From an uncultured Hyphomicrobiales bacterium (GTDB lineage: Bacteria > Pseudomonadota > Alphaproteobacteria > Rhizobiales > Xanthobacteraceae), in assembly GCA_903929045.1 (NCBI GenBank), contig CAIYTE010000032.1, forward strand, positions 1-51,471: a stretch of 51,471 nucleotides of DNA, read 5' to 3'. Within the stretch, counting starts at the first letter, position 1. Each line of letters begins with the position of its first letter. Shown piece by piece: positions 21,551-30,186 of this stretch. The notes below the pieces were generated by a model. It did not search any database. It had not been told where the DNA came from and worked only from the letters and a program-made list of their open reading frames with translations. The position numbers were made by a program, and so were the translations under genes.

Positions 21551-22768
21551 TCAGTTCTGCGCCGGCGCCTGGTCGATCGCCGCCTGCGCCCGGCGCCGCC
21601 CCAGCATCAGCACCACACCGCCGATCGCACTGGTGACCGCGAGAATGGCGATGATCGGCAGATTGCCGCTGCTCTTGCCGAAACTGATGCCCGACGAAAT
21701 CAGCGCACCGATGCCGAGCTGAATGAAGCCGAGCATGGCCGCGGCGCTGCCGGCGTTGCGCGCGAACGGCAGCAGCGCGATGGAGGCGGCGTGCGGATAG
21801 GTGATGCCGACGCAACTCAGCGTGATGAAAAACATCATAATGGTCGCTTCGAGGCCATACCAACCGGCCCACGTGCCAACGACGAACACAGCCGTCGTGA
21901 CGATCTGCACGGCCAGCCCGGCGGCGAACAAGGTGGTGCTGGCGAAGCGCTTGAGAAGCAGCGCGTTGAACTGGCTGCTGCCGATAAACCCCGTGGCGAG
22001 CAAGGCGAAGATGCTGCTGTAGGCCGTGGCGCTCAGATGGAAATTGTCCATGAACACGATCGGCGAGCCGGCCACATAGGTGAACAGGCCGGAGAAGGAA
22101 AACGCGCCGGCAAAGGCATAGGTCGCGAACGCCGGATGGCGCAAAATCGCGGCGTATTCCGCCAGGATCGGTTTGGGCCTGAGTGAAATGCCGCGGTCCG
22201 GCTGATGCCCTTCCGGCAGCAGAAACCAGCACAGCGTCAGAATGGCGGCAACGACGGCGAACAAAGCGCCGAACACCGCGCGTCAGCCCCACTGGCTGAC
22301 GATCAGGCCGCCGACGGTCGGCGCCAGCAACGGCGACACCGCGATGAACAGAAATAGCGACGAGAGAATGCGCGCGCTCTGCCGCGGCGGGAAGAAGTCG
22401 CGCACCATCGCCAGCGACGCGACCTGCGCACCGCAACCGCCGACGCCCTGTATGAAACGCAATGCGATCAGAACCCGGATATCGGTCGCCAGCGCGCAAC
22501 CGAACGTCGCCGCGAGGAAAAGGATAAGGCCAAAAGCGAGCGGCGGCTTGCGGCCGAAGCGGTCGAGCACGGGTCCGTAGAAAAGCTGACCACCGGCGAG
22601 GCCGATGAAATAGGCCGACAACGTCAGCGAAATGACATTGGTTGGCACGTTGAATTCGCCGGCGACCTGCGTGTAGGCCGTCAAATACATGTCGATGCTG
22701 AACGGACTGACGACGCTGAGCGCGCCGAGCAACGGCAGGACGATAAAGGTAGAACGTCTGGCTTCCAT
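21551..22768 (-). pseudogene. Bcr/CflA-type MFS transporter interrupted by an in-frame TGA
   Basis: Both halves read in one frame as a 405-codon, 12-helix MFS drug transporter: N-terminal FSIDMYLTAYTQVAGEF and the loop GPVLDRFGRKPPL, then after the break helices such as TYAFAGAFSFSGLFTYVAGSP. A TGA at 22283-22285 falls exactly where the family has Trp in the sequence GWR.VF (observed QWG-stop-RAVFGALF). A single G-to-A change from TGG would explain it. A GTG at 22274-22276 could restart a 241-residue half, but a half transporter is unlikely to work. A sequencing error is possible. Confidence 0.85.
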
Positions 22769-22867
22769 CGCCAGACCTCTATCGGGATTCGATGATCAGC
22801 GCGATCCCGCCTGGCAAATAGCGGGCACGCGCTTAACGCTTACGGCGTCAGGCTCAGGAGACCGGCT

Positions 22868-23044
22868 TTAGGACGTCAACCTCGCGCCGATGGCCAGCCC
22901 AATAGCGATGGCGCCGAGAAACAGCGCCAGGAAAATACCGAACAGCCATTGTGCGATGGTGGCGGAGGCCTGTTCGACGCCGGAGAAGCCGAAAATGCCG
23001 GCGACAATGGCAATCAGCAGAAAAATAAAGGCCCACTTCAACAT
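22868..23044 (-). CDS. DUF1328 (YtjA-like) small membrane protein
   Basis: A protein of 58 residues starting MLKWAFIFLLIAIVAGIFGF, with two hydrophobic helices and the SGVEQASATIAQWLF turn that mark the DUF1328 family. GAGGGAG lies 5 bases before the ATG at 23044, so I reject the longer start at 23062. Members are small inner-membrane proteins of unknown role, often stress-induced. It is a single gene, followed 100 bases later by the MFS pseudogene on the same strand. Confidence 0.88.
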   Translation of the reverse strand: MLKWAFIFLLIAIVAGIFGFSGVEQASATIAQWLFGIFLALFLGAIAIGLAIGARLTS

Positions 23045-23112
23045 CACGCGCTCCCTCAGCATTGAACTCCACCCCGATAATTACGAGGGGGCGTTCAAAG
23101 TTCCCGAGCGCC

Positions 23113-23210
23113 GTCATTCCGGGACGGCACGTCAGTGCCGGACCCGGAATCCAGACTTTGTATGGCTCTGGATTCCGGGTTCTCGGCCTGCGGCCGAGCC
23201 CCGGAATGAC
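23113..23210. repeat. GTCATTCCGGG palindromic repeat, copy 1
   Basis: Outer arms GTCATTCCGGG (23113-23123) and CCCGGAATGAC (23200-23210), inner arms CCCGGAATCCAGA (23143-23155) and TCTGGATTCCGGG (23167-23179), and a small hairpin CTCGGCC/GGCCGAG. It is the same family as the element at 29414-29525. It lies 7 bases beyond the alpha/beta-hydrolase stop. Confidence 0.9.
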
Positions 23211-23217
23211 AGTGTGA

Positions 23218-24084
23218 TTATTTCGTCTGGAGCGAACGCGGGTCGCGCACCGGCCAACGGCCGGCATCGACGCGGGCGAGGAAATCGCCGACAACCTGAT
23301 TGAATAGATCCGGTTCTTCCAGATTCACGAGGTGGCCTGTTTTCGGCATCATGACGAGGCCGGACGACGAGAGGGTGCGCTTGAGAAACAGGCTCGGCTC
23401 GATGCAGCGTTCGTCCTCATCGCCGACGACAATGAGCGCCGGCGTCGTCAGGTTGACGATCTCGGCCTCAAAATCATACAGCGACGGCCGCGCACCCTGG
23501 AAACCGCGCGACGTGTTCGCCGAACCGACCGCGTCATGCTCGGCGAGATGCTTGGCGAATTCGGCAAAGCCGCGCGGATCCTTGACAAGGAACGGCACGC
23601 GGCTCGGACCCAGACCGTAGGTATCGGCGACGGCCTTTGAGCCCTCGCGCAAGAATTTTTCTGACAATGCCTGCGAGCTTTTGTGAAATTCGGCAGTCTC
23701 GGCGCGGATGCTGCCGGAGCCGGCACCGGCCAGCACCATCGAACGTACGCGCTGCGGATGATTGAGCGCCGTCTGCAAGGCGGTGTAGCCGCCCATCGAC
23801 AGGCCGATGATATGCGCGCTGTCGAGCTTGAGATGATCGAGCACAGCGACGCAATCGCGCATCACATGCAGATAGCTGTAGTCCTTGGCGTCGGGCGGCA
23901 CGTCGGACGGCGTGTAACCGCGGGCGGAATAGGCAATGCAGCGATAGCGCTTGCCGAACTCGCGCATCTGCCCTTCCCAGCTGCGGTGATCGCCGGCGAA
24001 TTCGTGCACGAAAACGATCGGCGTGCCGTGGCCGGTTTCTTCGTAATAGAGCTTCACCTTGTCGGGCGTGACCGCATAGGGCAT
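23218..24084 (-). CDS. Alpha/beta-fold hydrolase
   Basis: A protein of 288 residues of the alpha/beta-hydrolase superfamily. The oxyanion-hole segment is VFVHEFAGDHRSW, the nucleophile elbow is GLSMGGYTAL (Ser about residue 97), the acid is in VVGDEDERCI, and the catalytic His is in MPKTGHLVNLEEP. Such sequences resemble 3-oxoadipate enol-lactonase and C-C bond hydrolases, but the substrate cannot be assigned. The gene stands alone on the minus strand with a short 5-prime gap. Confidence 0.88.
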   Translation of the reverse strand: MPYAVTPDKVKLYYEETGHGTPIVFVHEFAGDHRSWEGQMREFGKRYRCIAYSARGYTPSDVPPDAKDYSYLHVMRDCVAVLDHLKLDSAHIIGLSMGGYTALQTALNHPQRVRSMVLAGAGSGSIRAETAEFHKSSQALSEKFLREGSKAVADTYGLGPSRVPFLVKDPRGFAEFAKHLAEHDAVGSANTSRGFQGARPSLYDFEAEIVNLTTPALIVVGDEDERCIEPSLFLKRTLSSSGLVMMPKTGHLVNLEEPDLFNQVVGDFLARVDAGRWPVRDPRSLQTK

Positions 24085-24124
24085 CGGCGTTTCCTTTTTA
24101 TATTTTTAGCGCCCTCTCATAGCA

Positions 24125-24154
24125 GAAACGGCCGGGTGCTGGCCCGGCCGTTTC
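24125..24154 (-). terminator. Terminator of the 121-residue minus-strand gene
   Basis: A perfect 12-bp stem (24125-24136 and 24143-24154) with a 6-base loop lies 21 bases after the stop at 24176. On the minus strand the right arm ends in GTTTC followed by TGCT, so the U tract is short. Confidence 0.65.
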
Positions 24155-24175
24155 AACGTCGATGCAATACGAAGA

Positions 24176-24541
24176 CTAGCGCGGGTGGCGCGCGGCCCAA
24201 CTGGCGTCGAGGCGCCGCTTCCAGGCGGTCTGGCGCAGGCCCAGCAGGCGGCTGGCCGTGGTCTTGGCATCGGCGCGCGAAGACGCCGCGCAGGTGCGGT
24301 ATTCGAGATCGTTGACCGGCGCGACCAGGGGTTCGCGGCCGAACAGACGGGCAAACACGCCGGTGCCACCGACCTTCAAATCGGAAATGGCTTTGGCGAC
24401 GCTGCCGGTGTGGCCGAACGCGACCACGCGGCCGGTGTTGGTGTGCCGCACTTCGTACACGCCCGGGCCGATCGGCGCCTCAACATGGCCACCGGCCTGC
24501 ACGTCGGGAAAGCGCTTCCATGCGCTCCACGTCTGAACCAT
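24176..24541 (-). CDS. Small hypothetical protein with a GIY-YIG-like N-terminus
   Basis: A protein of 121 residues. Residues about 24-55 (PGVYEVRH, then VVAFGHTGSVAKAI) follow the spacing of the GIY-YIG fold, where GVY and YVG/FGH strands pack and a Ser/Lys helix follows. The usual catalytic Arg and Glu cannot be confirmed, so nuclease activity is only a possibility. The C-terminal third is basic (LRQTAWKRRLDASW). It has its own terminator downstream and an inverted-repeat structure upstream at 24637-24675. Confidence that it is a gene is fair; function unknown. Confidence 0.65.
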   Translation of the reverse strand: MVQTWSAWKRFPDVQAGGHVEAPIGPGVYEVRHTNTGRVVAFGHTGSVAKAISDLKVGGTGVFARLFGREPLVAPVNDLEYRTCAASSRADAKTTASRLLGLRQTAWKRRLDASWAARHPR

Positions 24542-24636
24542 CGTCGAAAAACCCCGGAATACGAAAACAAGAATTGTGAACGCGGAACCTATTCATCCAT
24601 TCCGCTAGGTCAATGACCGAGTGAGAGGTGCGTTGG

Positions 24637-24675
24637 GCCCGCGTGGATAATCCCAAAATGGGACAGCGCGCGGGC
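24637..24675. promoter_or_regulatory. Two-part hairpin between MBL gene and 121-residue gene
   Basis: Outer arms GCCCGCG (24637-24643) and CGCGGGC (24669-24675) enclose a second hairpin TCCCA/TGGGA (24651-24655 and 24659-24663). It lies between two minus-strand genes and could be a terminator of the upstream one or a leader structure of the downstream one. Confidence 0.45.
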
Positions 24676-24725
24676 GTCACATATAGGTGAAGAACCGGCT
24701 TATGCCCCTAAATACAGGGGCGCCG

Positions 24726-25574
24726 TCAGTGGCCGGGGAGAACCAATACTTTTGGCTTAGCCGGCAGGCTGGCCTTGGAGACGATAGCCGACGGCACGTC
24801 GGCGATTTCCACGTCCCAGTCCCCGCGCACGCGGGCGAGGAAGCGGTCGAGCGTATAGCTGCTGAAGTAGTGCATCGGGATGACCAGCGGCGCCTTCAGC
24901 GAGCGTAGAACTTCGATCATGCCGTCGCCGTCGAGCGTCAGCGTGCCGTCCACCGGCACCATGACGATATCGACGCGGCCGATCTCGTAGAGCTGCTGCT
25001 GGTTGAGCGTGTGATGCAGATGGCCGAGATGGGCGATGCACATGTTGGCCATCTCGAAAATGAAAATCGAATTGCCGTGCCGCTCGGTGCCGCCCGTGGT
25101 CCAGGACCGGATATTGGTCGGCACGTTGCGCACGCGCACGTCCTTGTAGGTGACATCGATGCGCGCCGGCTTCTCGTCATCGGCCCAACCGCGCAGCACA
25201 TGCTTGATGCCGGGATCGGGATTGTCGGTGTAATGCGTCGAGTGCGCGTGATTCATCGTCGCGATGTCGGGCAGCATCGGCGGCCTGACGTAGTCGTTGT
25301 AGTCCGTCGCGACGCGCACGAGCTGCGGGCTCTCCAGCAGAAACGTCGAGTGGCCGATATAATTGATGCGCACCTGATCGGCGCCAAGCGCGACGCGCTG
25401 CACCAGCGGCCTGAACGGCGGACGCTCGGCGACCAGCCCCGGGCAGTTTTCCATCATTTCGGGTTTCGGCGTGTTCGGCGCGGCGGCTTGCGCCAGGGTC
25501 TGCGCCGCGGTGGGCACGACAGCGCAAAAGGCCCACACCAGAGCCCCTAAAATCGTCAGCGACCTGCCACCCAT
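24726..25574 (-). CDS. Exported metallo-beta-lactamase-fold (UlaG-like) protein
   Basis: A protein of 282 residues with a signal peptide (LTILGALVWAFCAVVPTAAQ). The MBL-fold core shows YIGHSTFLLESP, a metal motif NHAHSTHY, HLGHLHHTL and PMHYFSS. The usual HxHxDH motif reads HAHSTH, so the Asp ligand is replaced by Thr, and the usual HLGDLGH-type segment has His in place of Asp. Metal binding may thus differ from the family. I chose the ATG at 25574 because GGGGTGAT precedes it and it begins the signal peptide; a start at 25664 would bury the signal. Substrate unknown. Confidence 0.82.
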   Translation of the reverse strand: MGGRSLTILGALVWAFCAVVPTAAQTLAQAAAPNTPKPEMMENCPGLVAERPPFRPLVQRVALGADQVRINYIGHSTFLLESPQLVRVATDYNDYVRPPMLPDIATMNHAHSTHYTDNPDPGIKHVLRGWADDEKPARIDVTYKDVRVRNVPTNIRSWTTGGTERHGNSIFIFEMANMCIAHLGHLHHTLNQQQLYEIGRVDIVMVPVDGTLTLDGDGMIEVLRSLKAPLVIPMHYFSSYTLDRFLARVRGDWDVEIADVPSAIVSKASLPAKPKVLVLPGH

Positions 25575-25665
25575 CGGATCACCCCGCGCCGCCCCGCAGG
25601 CTGAAATCTGGCACGGAACGAGCACGCTCGCTACTGGGCCAATAGGCGCAGGAACCATAAACAAA

Positions 25666-25687
25666 AACGGCGCCCGAAGGCGCCGTT
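25666..25687 (-). terminator. Rho-independent terminator of the 293-residue gene
   Basis: A perfect 9-bp stem AACGGCGCC/GGCGCCGTT with a TTCG loop when read on the minus strand, followed by TTTTGTTT, starting 22 bases after the stop at 25710. Confidence 0.88.
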
Positions 25688-25709
25688 GAAACGTGTCGCT
25701 GCCGTTCGT

Positions 25710-26591
25710 CTATTCGAAATAGCGGCGATCGCGCATGGAGACGATGATGCCCTTCGGCGTCGTCACCACCCAGCGGCCATCCTGCCGCTTGATCGATTCT
25801 ACCGTGCCCAGGCCGGGCAGCGGCGCACCGGGCACGACCTGATAGACGTCGCCGTGACCCTGCACGTAGACGTAGCCGTCGCGCGCTTCGCGGATCGCCC
25901 AGTCCTGCACGATCTGCGCACGCGCCGGCGGCGCGACTTCAGGCGTGGCAATGCGCGGCGCCGGACGCGGTGTCGGCATCGGCGTTGCCGCCGGTGCGGC
26001 GGGAACGGTCTGCGGCGGAGAGATCGAACCGGTCACCAGTTCGGCGGTGACGTTGCGTTCGATGCGATCGGCGCGTTCGTTGATCTTGGCGATCTGCGAG
26101 GTCGCCGTCTTGTTGGCGGCTTCGAGATTGGTCTTGAGCGTCGTGACCTGGCTGTTGAGCCGGGCGATCTGCTGCTCAAGCACCTTGCGGTCTTCGAGCG
26201 TCGCGACATTCGTTACCGGCGCCGGCTTCGGCGCGAAGGTGCCGCTCGCCGCGGCGCCGACAATGGCGCCGAAGGCACCGGCGATAGCGATCGTTGCCGC
26301 CATCAAAGCCTGCCGCTTCTGGCGCGGCTTGAGATTGAAGAGAGCTGCGCCCGGCCAGGCGGCGGCAGTCGTAGTAGCAGCAGGCTTGTCGGCGGGCGCC
26401 GCGGTCAGAACGGGCTCCGCGACGGGCTCGGTCAGTGGCCCAGCGGGCGAGATCGACGGCGATTCCACCGTCGGTAAATCGAGTTTGGCGACTTCCGCCT
26501 TGGCCGATTCCGGCTTAACGGCGTCCGTGCTGTCCGGCGCAACACTGTTCGGCGTCAAGTTCTTCGGCGCGATGTCTTTGGGTTCGTCCAT
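25710..26591 (-). CDS. Uncharacterised single-pass membrane protein with coiled coil
   Basis: A protein of 293 residues: a Pro/Ala/Ser/Glu-rich N-terminal stretch (1-85), a transmembrane helix (about 95-117, ATIAIAGAFGAIVGAAASG), a heptad-like coiled coil (about 128-178, EDRKVLEQQIARLNSQVTTL), a Pro/Ala-rich linker and a C-terminal beta-rich domain (QIVQDWAIREARDGYVYVQG through TTPKGIIVSMRDRRYF). The order suggests a cytoplasmic tail and an extracytoplasmic coiled coil with a small terminal domain. I know no function. It lies 87 bases downstream of the PfkB kinase stop codon on the same sequence side but shares its strand, so the two could form one transcription unit. Confidence 0.75.
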   Translation of the reverse strand: MDEPKDIAPKNLTPNSVAPDSTDAVKPESAKAEVAKLDLPTVESPSISPAGPLTEPVAEPVLTAAPADKPAATTTAAAWPGAALFNLKPRQKRQALMAATIAIAGAFGAIVGAAASGTFAPKPAPVTNVATLEDRKVLEQQIARLNSQVTTLKTNLEAANKTATSQIAKINERADRIERNVTAELVTGSISPPQTVPAAPAATPMPTPRPAPRIATPEVAPPARAQIVQDWAIREARDGYVYVQGHGDVYQVVPGAPLPGLGTVESIKRQDGRWVVTTPKGIIVSMRDRRYFE

Positions 26592-26678
26592 GGCCGCGTC
26601 CTCCGAATGGGTCGTTCACCAATCGGTAACCATGTTCTGGTTACTAAATGGTTACCGGCCGGGAGGCGGGGCCGCTCC

Positions 26679-27680
26679 TTAGGTCAAGAGACCGTTTTCG
26701 GCAGCGAGACCCTTTAGCGACACGGCGGGACGCGCGCCGATGTGCTGGATCACTTCGGCGGCCGCGAGCGCGCCGAGACGCGCCGAGGTGCGGTGGTCCT
26801 TGCCGAGCGAATGGCCGACCAGAAAGCCGGCGGCGAACAGATCGCCGGCGCCCGTGACATCGACGACCTTGTCGATCGGCATGGACTGCACCGCCTCGAC
26901 CCCATCACGCGTGATCACGACGCAGCCCTTTTCGCTGCGCGTCACGACGGCGAGCTTGGCTTCGCTGCGCATCTGCTTGGCTGCGGCATCGAAATCCGTC
27001 GTCTCGTAGAGGCTGAGCAACTCGGCCTCGTTGGCGAACACGATGTCGACCGTGCCCTTGCGGATCAGGTCGAGGAATTCGGCGCGATAGCGGCCGACGC
27101 AGAAAGCGTCGGACAAAGTCAGTGCGACCTTGCGGCTGGACTTGTGTGCGATCTCGGCCGCCTTGAGGAACGCCGCCTTGGCGTGCGGCGGATCCCACAG
27201 ATAGCCTTCGAGATAGGTCACGGCGGAGGCCGCGATCGTCGCTTCGTCGATGTCTTTCGGGTGCAGATCCTGCGCGGCGCCGAGATAGGTGTTCATGGTG
27301 CGCTCGCCGTCCGGGGTCACCATGATGTAGCAGCGCGCGGTCGACGGACCGTCTGAGGCCGGCGGCGTATCGAAGCCGACGCGGGCGGCGCGGATGTCGT
27401 GGGTGAAGGCATTGCCCAACGGATCGTTCTTGACCTTGCCGACGAAGGCAGCACGGCCACCGAACGAGGCAACGCCGACGATGGTGTTGGCCGCCGAGCC
27501 GCCGGAGCTTTCCGTCGCCGGGCCCATGGCCTCGTAGATCTTCTCGGCGCGCGCCTCGTCGATCAGCGCCATCGAACCTTTGTTCATGCCCTGAGCGGCG
27601 AGGAAATCGTCCTCGGCGCGGGCGATGACGTCGACAATGGCGTTGCCGATGCCGAGCACGTCGTAACGGGAAGCAGTCAT
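26679..27680 (-). CDS. PfkB-family carbohydrate kinase (adenosine kinase-like)
   Basis: A protein of 333 residues of the ribokinase/PfkB family. N-terminal VLGIGNAIVDVIAR and GGSAANTIVGVASFGG bind substrate; the C-terminal signature DVTGAGDLFAAGFLVG carries the catalytic Asp and anion hole. The pattern matches the alphaproteobacterial adenosine kinase-like group, which phosphorylates adenosine or a related nucleoside with ATP, but the substrate is inferred. It is divergent from trpS, with the promoter region in 27681-27821. Confidence 0.9.
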   Translation of the reverse strand: MTASRYDVLGIGNAIVDVIARAEDDFLAAQGMNKGSMALIDEARAEKIYEAMGPATESSGGSAANTIVGVASFGGRAAFVGKVKNDPLGNAFTHDIRAARVGFDTPPASDGPSTARCYIMVTPDGERTMNTYLGAAQDLHPKDIDEATIAASAVTYLEGYLWDPPHAKAAFLKAAEIAHKSSRKVALTLSDAFCVGRYRAEFLDLIRKGTVDIVFANEAELLSLYETTDFDAAAKQMRSEAKLAVVTRSEKGCVVITRDGVEAVQSMPIDKVVDVTGAGDLFAAGFLVGHSLGKDHRTSARLGALAAAEVIQHIGARPAVSLKGLAAENGLLT

Positions 27681-27821
27681 GAGAACCTCGCGGTGGGAGC
27701 GGCACTATAGCCACAGGGACCGCCGAGGCAATGCGGCAAGGGTGCTAAATAGGCCCGAACCTCTTGCAGAATGCCGGTCCGGCGTGGCATGGCACGGCCC
27801 ATCAACGCGAAAGGTACTGCG

Positions 27822-28856
27822 ATGGCGTTCAAGGAACGCGTTTTTTCCGGCGTGCAGCCGACCGGCAATCTGCATCTCGGCAATTACCTCGGCGCGATCA
27901 CGAAATTCGTGGCGCTGCAGGACACCTACGACTGCATCTACTGCGTCGTCGACCTGCACGCGATTACCGTCTGGCAAGACCCGGTCGAGTTGACCAAGAC
28001 GACGCGCGAAGTGACCGCGGCGTTTCTGGCCTGCGGCATCGATCCGAAGAAGCAGATCATCTTCAACCAGAGCCAGGTCGCGGAACACGCCGAGCTGGCC
28101 TGGATTTTCAATTGCGTCGCGCGCCTCGGCTGGCTCAACCGCATGACCCAGTTCAAGGAAAAGGCCGGCAAGGACCGCGAGAACGTCTCGGTCGGTCTCT
28201 ACGCCTATCCCAACCTGATGGCTGCCGACATTCTGGTCTATCGCGCCACCCATGTGCCGGTCGGCGAAGATCAGAAGCAGCATCTCGAACTGGCGCGCGA
28301 CATCGCGCAGAAGTTCAACGTCGACTTCGGCGCGTCGATCGCGTCGCATGGATTCGGCGACGCGTTCTTCCCGCAGCCGGAACCTTTGATCCAGGGACCG
28401 GCGACGCGCGTGATGTCGTTGCGCGACGGCTCGAAGAAAATGTCGAAGTCAGAGCCGTCGGATTATTCGCGCATCAACTTGACGGATGATGCCGACACCA
28501 TCGCGCAGAAGGTTCGCAAGGCGAAGACCGATCCGGAACCGCTGCCAAGCGAAGAAGAGGGCCTGAAGCCGCGGCCGGAAGCCGACAATCTCGTCGGCAT
28601 TTACGCCGCCCTCAACGGCAGCAGCAAAGCCGACGTGTTGCGCGAATTCGGCGGCGCGCAGTTCTCGACCTTCAAAATGGCGCTGGTCGATCTGTCGGTC
28701 GCCAAGCTCGGCCCGATCGGCGCCGAGATGAAAAAGCTGATGCAGGACCCGGCGCATATCGACGCCATTCTGGCCGACGGCTCGCAGCGCGCGCAGGCGA
28801 TCGCCGCCGAAACCATGAAGTCGGTCAAGGACATCGTCGGCTTCGTGCGGCGGTAA
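27822..28856 (+). CDS. trpS: Tryptophan--tRNA ligase
   Basis: A protein of 344 residues, a class I aminoacyl-tRNA synthetase charging tRNA-Trp. The HIGH-type motif is [11 protein letters not shown] (about residues 14-24) and the KMSKS motif is intact ([10 protein letters not shown]). The start [13 protein letters not shown] and the segment [21 protein letters not shown] are characteristic. The ATG at 27822 begins the conserved protein; an in-frame ATG at 27771 would add 17 residues. AAAGG precedes the chosen start. Confidence 0.98.
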   Translation: MAFKERVFSGVQPTGNLHLGNYLGAITKFVALQDTYDCIYCVVDLHAITVWQDPVELTKTTREVTAAFLACGIDPKKQIIFNQSQVAEHAELAWIFNCVARLGWLNRMTQFKEKAGKDRENVSVGLYAYPNLMAADILVYRATHVPVGEDQKQHLELARDIAQKFNVDFGASIASHGFGDAFFPQPEPLIQGPATRVMSLRDGSKKMSKSEPSDYSRINLTDDADTIAQKVRKAKTDPEPLPSEEEGLKPRPEADNLVGIYAALNGSSKADVLREFGGAQFSTFKMALVDLSVAKLGPIGAEMKKLMQDPAHIDAILADGSQRAQAIAAETMKSVKDIVGFVRR

Positions 28857-28860
28857 AGGC

Positions 28861-28877
28861 CGCCACCAGAAGTGGCG
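28861..28877 (+). terminator. Possible weak terminator of trpS
   Basis: A 6-bp stem CGCCAC/GTGGCG (28861-28866 and 28872-28877) follows the trpS stop directly, with ATCTTGT after it. The lack of a proper T run makes it weak. Confidence 0.3.
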
Positions 28878-28916
28878 ATCTTGTAGGCCGGGCGCCTGCC
28901 GTGCCACCATTCCGGC

Positions 28917-29414
28917 ATGAGCAACAAACGCCGTAGCTTCGAAGCCGGTCACAAACGCAAATATCTGGTTGTGATCGACGACACCGAGGAATGCGAGCGC
29001 GCGGTCTATTGGGCCGCCAAGCGCGCCGGCCGCACCGCGTCGCAGATCGTCATGCTGCGCGTCATCGAAACCGCCGAGCGCAACCAGCAATGGCTCGGTG
29101 TTGCCGACATCATGCAGGCCGAAGCGATGGAAGCGGCGAACGCCGTGCTCGATAAATACTGCGCGCGGGCGCGCGCCGTGGCCGACAACATCGCGCCCGA
29201 CCGCGTCATTCGCGAGGGCGACACCACCGAGCAGATCGTCAAGCTGATCGACGAGGACGCCGATATCGGCATTCTCGTGCTCGCCGCCGACACCGGCAAG
29301 GAAGGCCCCGGCCCGCTGATCATGAACCTGTCGAAGACCGCGGGTCAGTTCCCGATCCCGGTGGCGGTCATTCCGGGCCATTTGAGCGACGAAGACATCG
29401 ACGCGATGTCGTAG
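28917..29414 (+). CDS. Universal stress protein (UspA-like)
   Basis: A protein of 165 residues with one Usp domain: RKYLVVIDDTEECERAVYWA opens the Rossmann-like fold, VIREGDTTEQIVKLIDEDADIGILVLAAD is the central strand-helix pair, and FPIPVAVIPG closes it. The ATP-binding G-2x-G-9x-G(S/T) pattern is not clear, so nucleotide binding is uncertain. The last G of its TAG stop is the first base of a palindromic repeat. It may be co-transcribed with trpS (60-base gap). Confidence 0.85.
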   Translation: MSNKRRSFEAGHKRKYLVVIDDTEECERAVYWAAKRAGRTASQIVMLRVIETAERNQQWLGVADIMQAEAMEAANAVLDKYCARARAVADNIAPDRVIREGDTTEQIVKLIDEDADIGILVLAADTGKEGPGPLIMNLSKTAGQFPIPVAVIPGHLSDEDIDAMS

Positions 29415-29525
29415 TCATTCCGGGATGGCGCGGAGCGCCAGACCCGGAATCCAGAGCTGCAGAAACTCTGTCACTTGTGGCTCTGGATTCCGGGTTCGCT
29501 CGCCCTGCTCGCGTCCCGGAATGAC
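29414..29525. repeat. GTCATTCCGGG palindromic repeat, copy 2
   Basis: Outer arms GTCATTCCGGG (29414-29424) and CCCGGAATGAC (29515-29525); inner arms CCCGGAATCCAGAG (29443-29456) and CTCTGGATTCCGGG (29481-29494). Arms are identical to those of the copy at 23113-23210, while the loops differ. It overlaps the preceding stop codon by one base. Confidence 0.9.
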
Positions 29526-29617
29526 AGATTGGCGCCCGGTTGACCTATCGTCCCGTAAAGCCCATTTATTCTTGATCAAAGCCATCCGCGGGCCTTAACC
29601 CCGCCAGGAGAGCCAGA

Positions 29618-30178
29618 ATGTTCATTCAGACCGAACCGACGCCGAACCCGGCGACGTTGAAATTCCTGCCCGGCCGCCCCGTGCTAGACGACGGCGTGCT
29701 CGACATGCCGACCCGGGAAGCCGCCGCACAGTCGCCCCTCGCCGAAAAGCTGTTCGACATCCCGAATGTCGGCGGCGTGATGTTCGGCTCGGACTTTATC
29801 TCCGTGACCAAGAGCGACGGCGAATGGCCGCAGATGAAGCCGGCGATCCTCGGCGCCATCATGGAACATTATATGTCGGGCGCGCCGCTGATCGCGGCGG
29901 ACAGCGCCGCGCCGGCGGGCGATGGCGATGAGTTCTTCGAGGAGAAGGACGCCGAGACCGTCGCGACCATCAAGGATCTGATCGAAACCCGCGTACGCCC
30001 AGCCGTGGCCGGTGACGGCGGCGACATCACCTTCCGCGGCTACAAGGAAGGCATCGTCTTCCTGCAGATGAAGGGCGCCTGCTCGGGTTGCCCCTCCTCC
30101 ACCGCGACCCTGCAGCACGGCATTCAGAACCTGATCAAGCATTTCGTGCCGGAAGTCGTGGAAATCCGCCCGGTTTAA
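29618..30178 (+). CDS. NifU-type Fe-S cluster scaffold (Nfu N-terminal plus NifU C-terminal domain)
   Basis: A protein of 186 residues. The Nfu N-terminal domain (about 1-88) begins MFIQTEPTPNPATLKFLPG; the NifU C-terminal domain (about 110-186) carries the cluster-binding CSGCPSS (CxxC) in LQMKGACSGCPSSTATLQ. It is the form related to mitochondrial NFU1, which carries [4Fe-4S] clusters to client enzymes such as lipoyl synthase. A GGAG-containing ribosome binding site (CCAGGAGAG) precedes the ATG. It is followed by tsaB after 48 bases. Confidence 0.95.
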   Translation: MFIQTEPTPNPATLKFLPGRPVLDDGVLDMPTREAAAQSPLAEKLFDIPNVGGVMFGSDFISVTKSDGEWPQMKPAILGAIMEHYMSGAPLIAADSAAPAGDGDEFFEEKDAETVATIKDLIETRVRPAVAGDGGDITFRGYKEGIVFLQMKGACSGCPSSTATLQHGIQNLIKHFVPEVVEIRPV

Positions 30179-30186
30179 GCGGTTCG

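Noticed and set aside
22806-22825. CCCGC/GCGGG hairpin as terminator of the DUF1328 gene
   Set aside because: Only 5 bp with a 10-base loop and no T run.
29540-29570. TTGACC upstream of the NifU-type gene as a promoter
   Set aside because: No acceptable -10 element lies at 16-18 bases.
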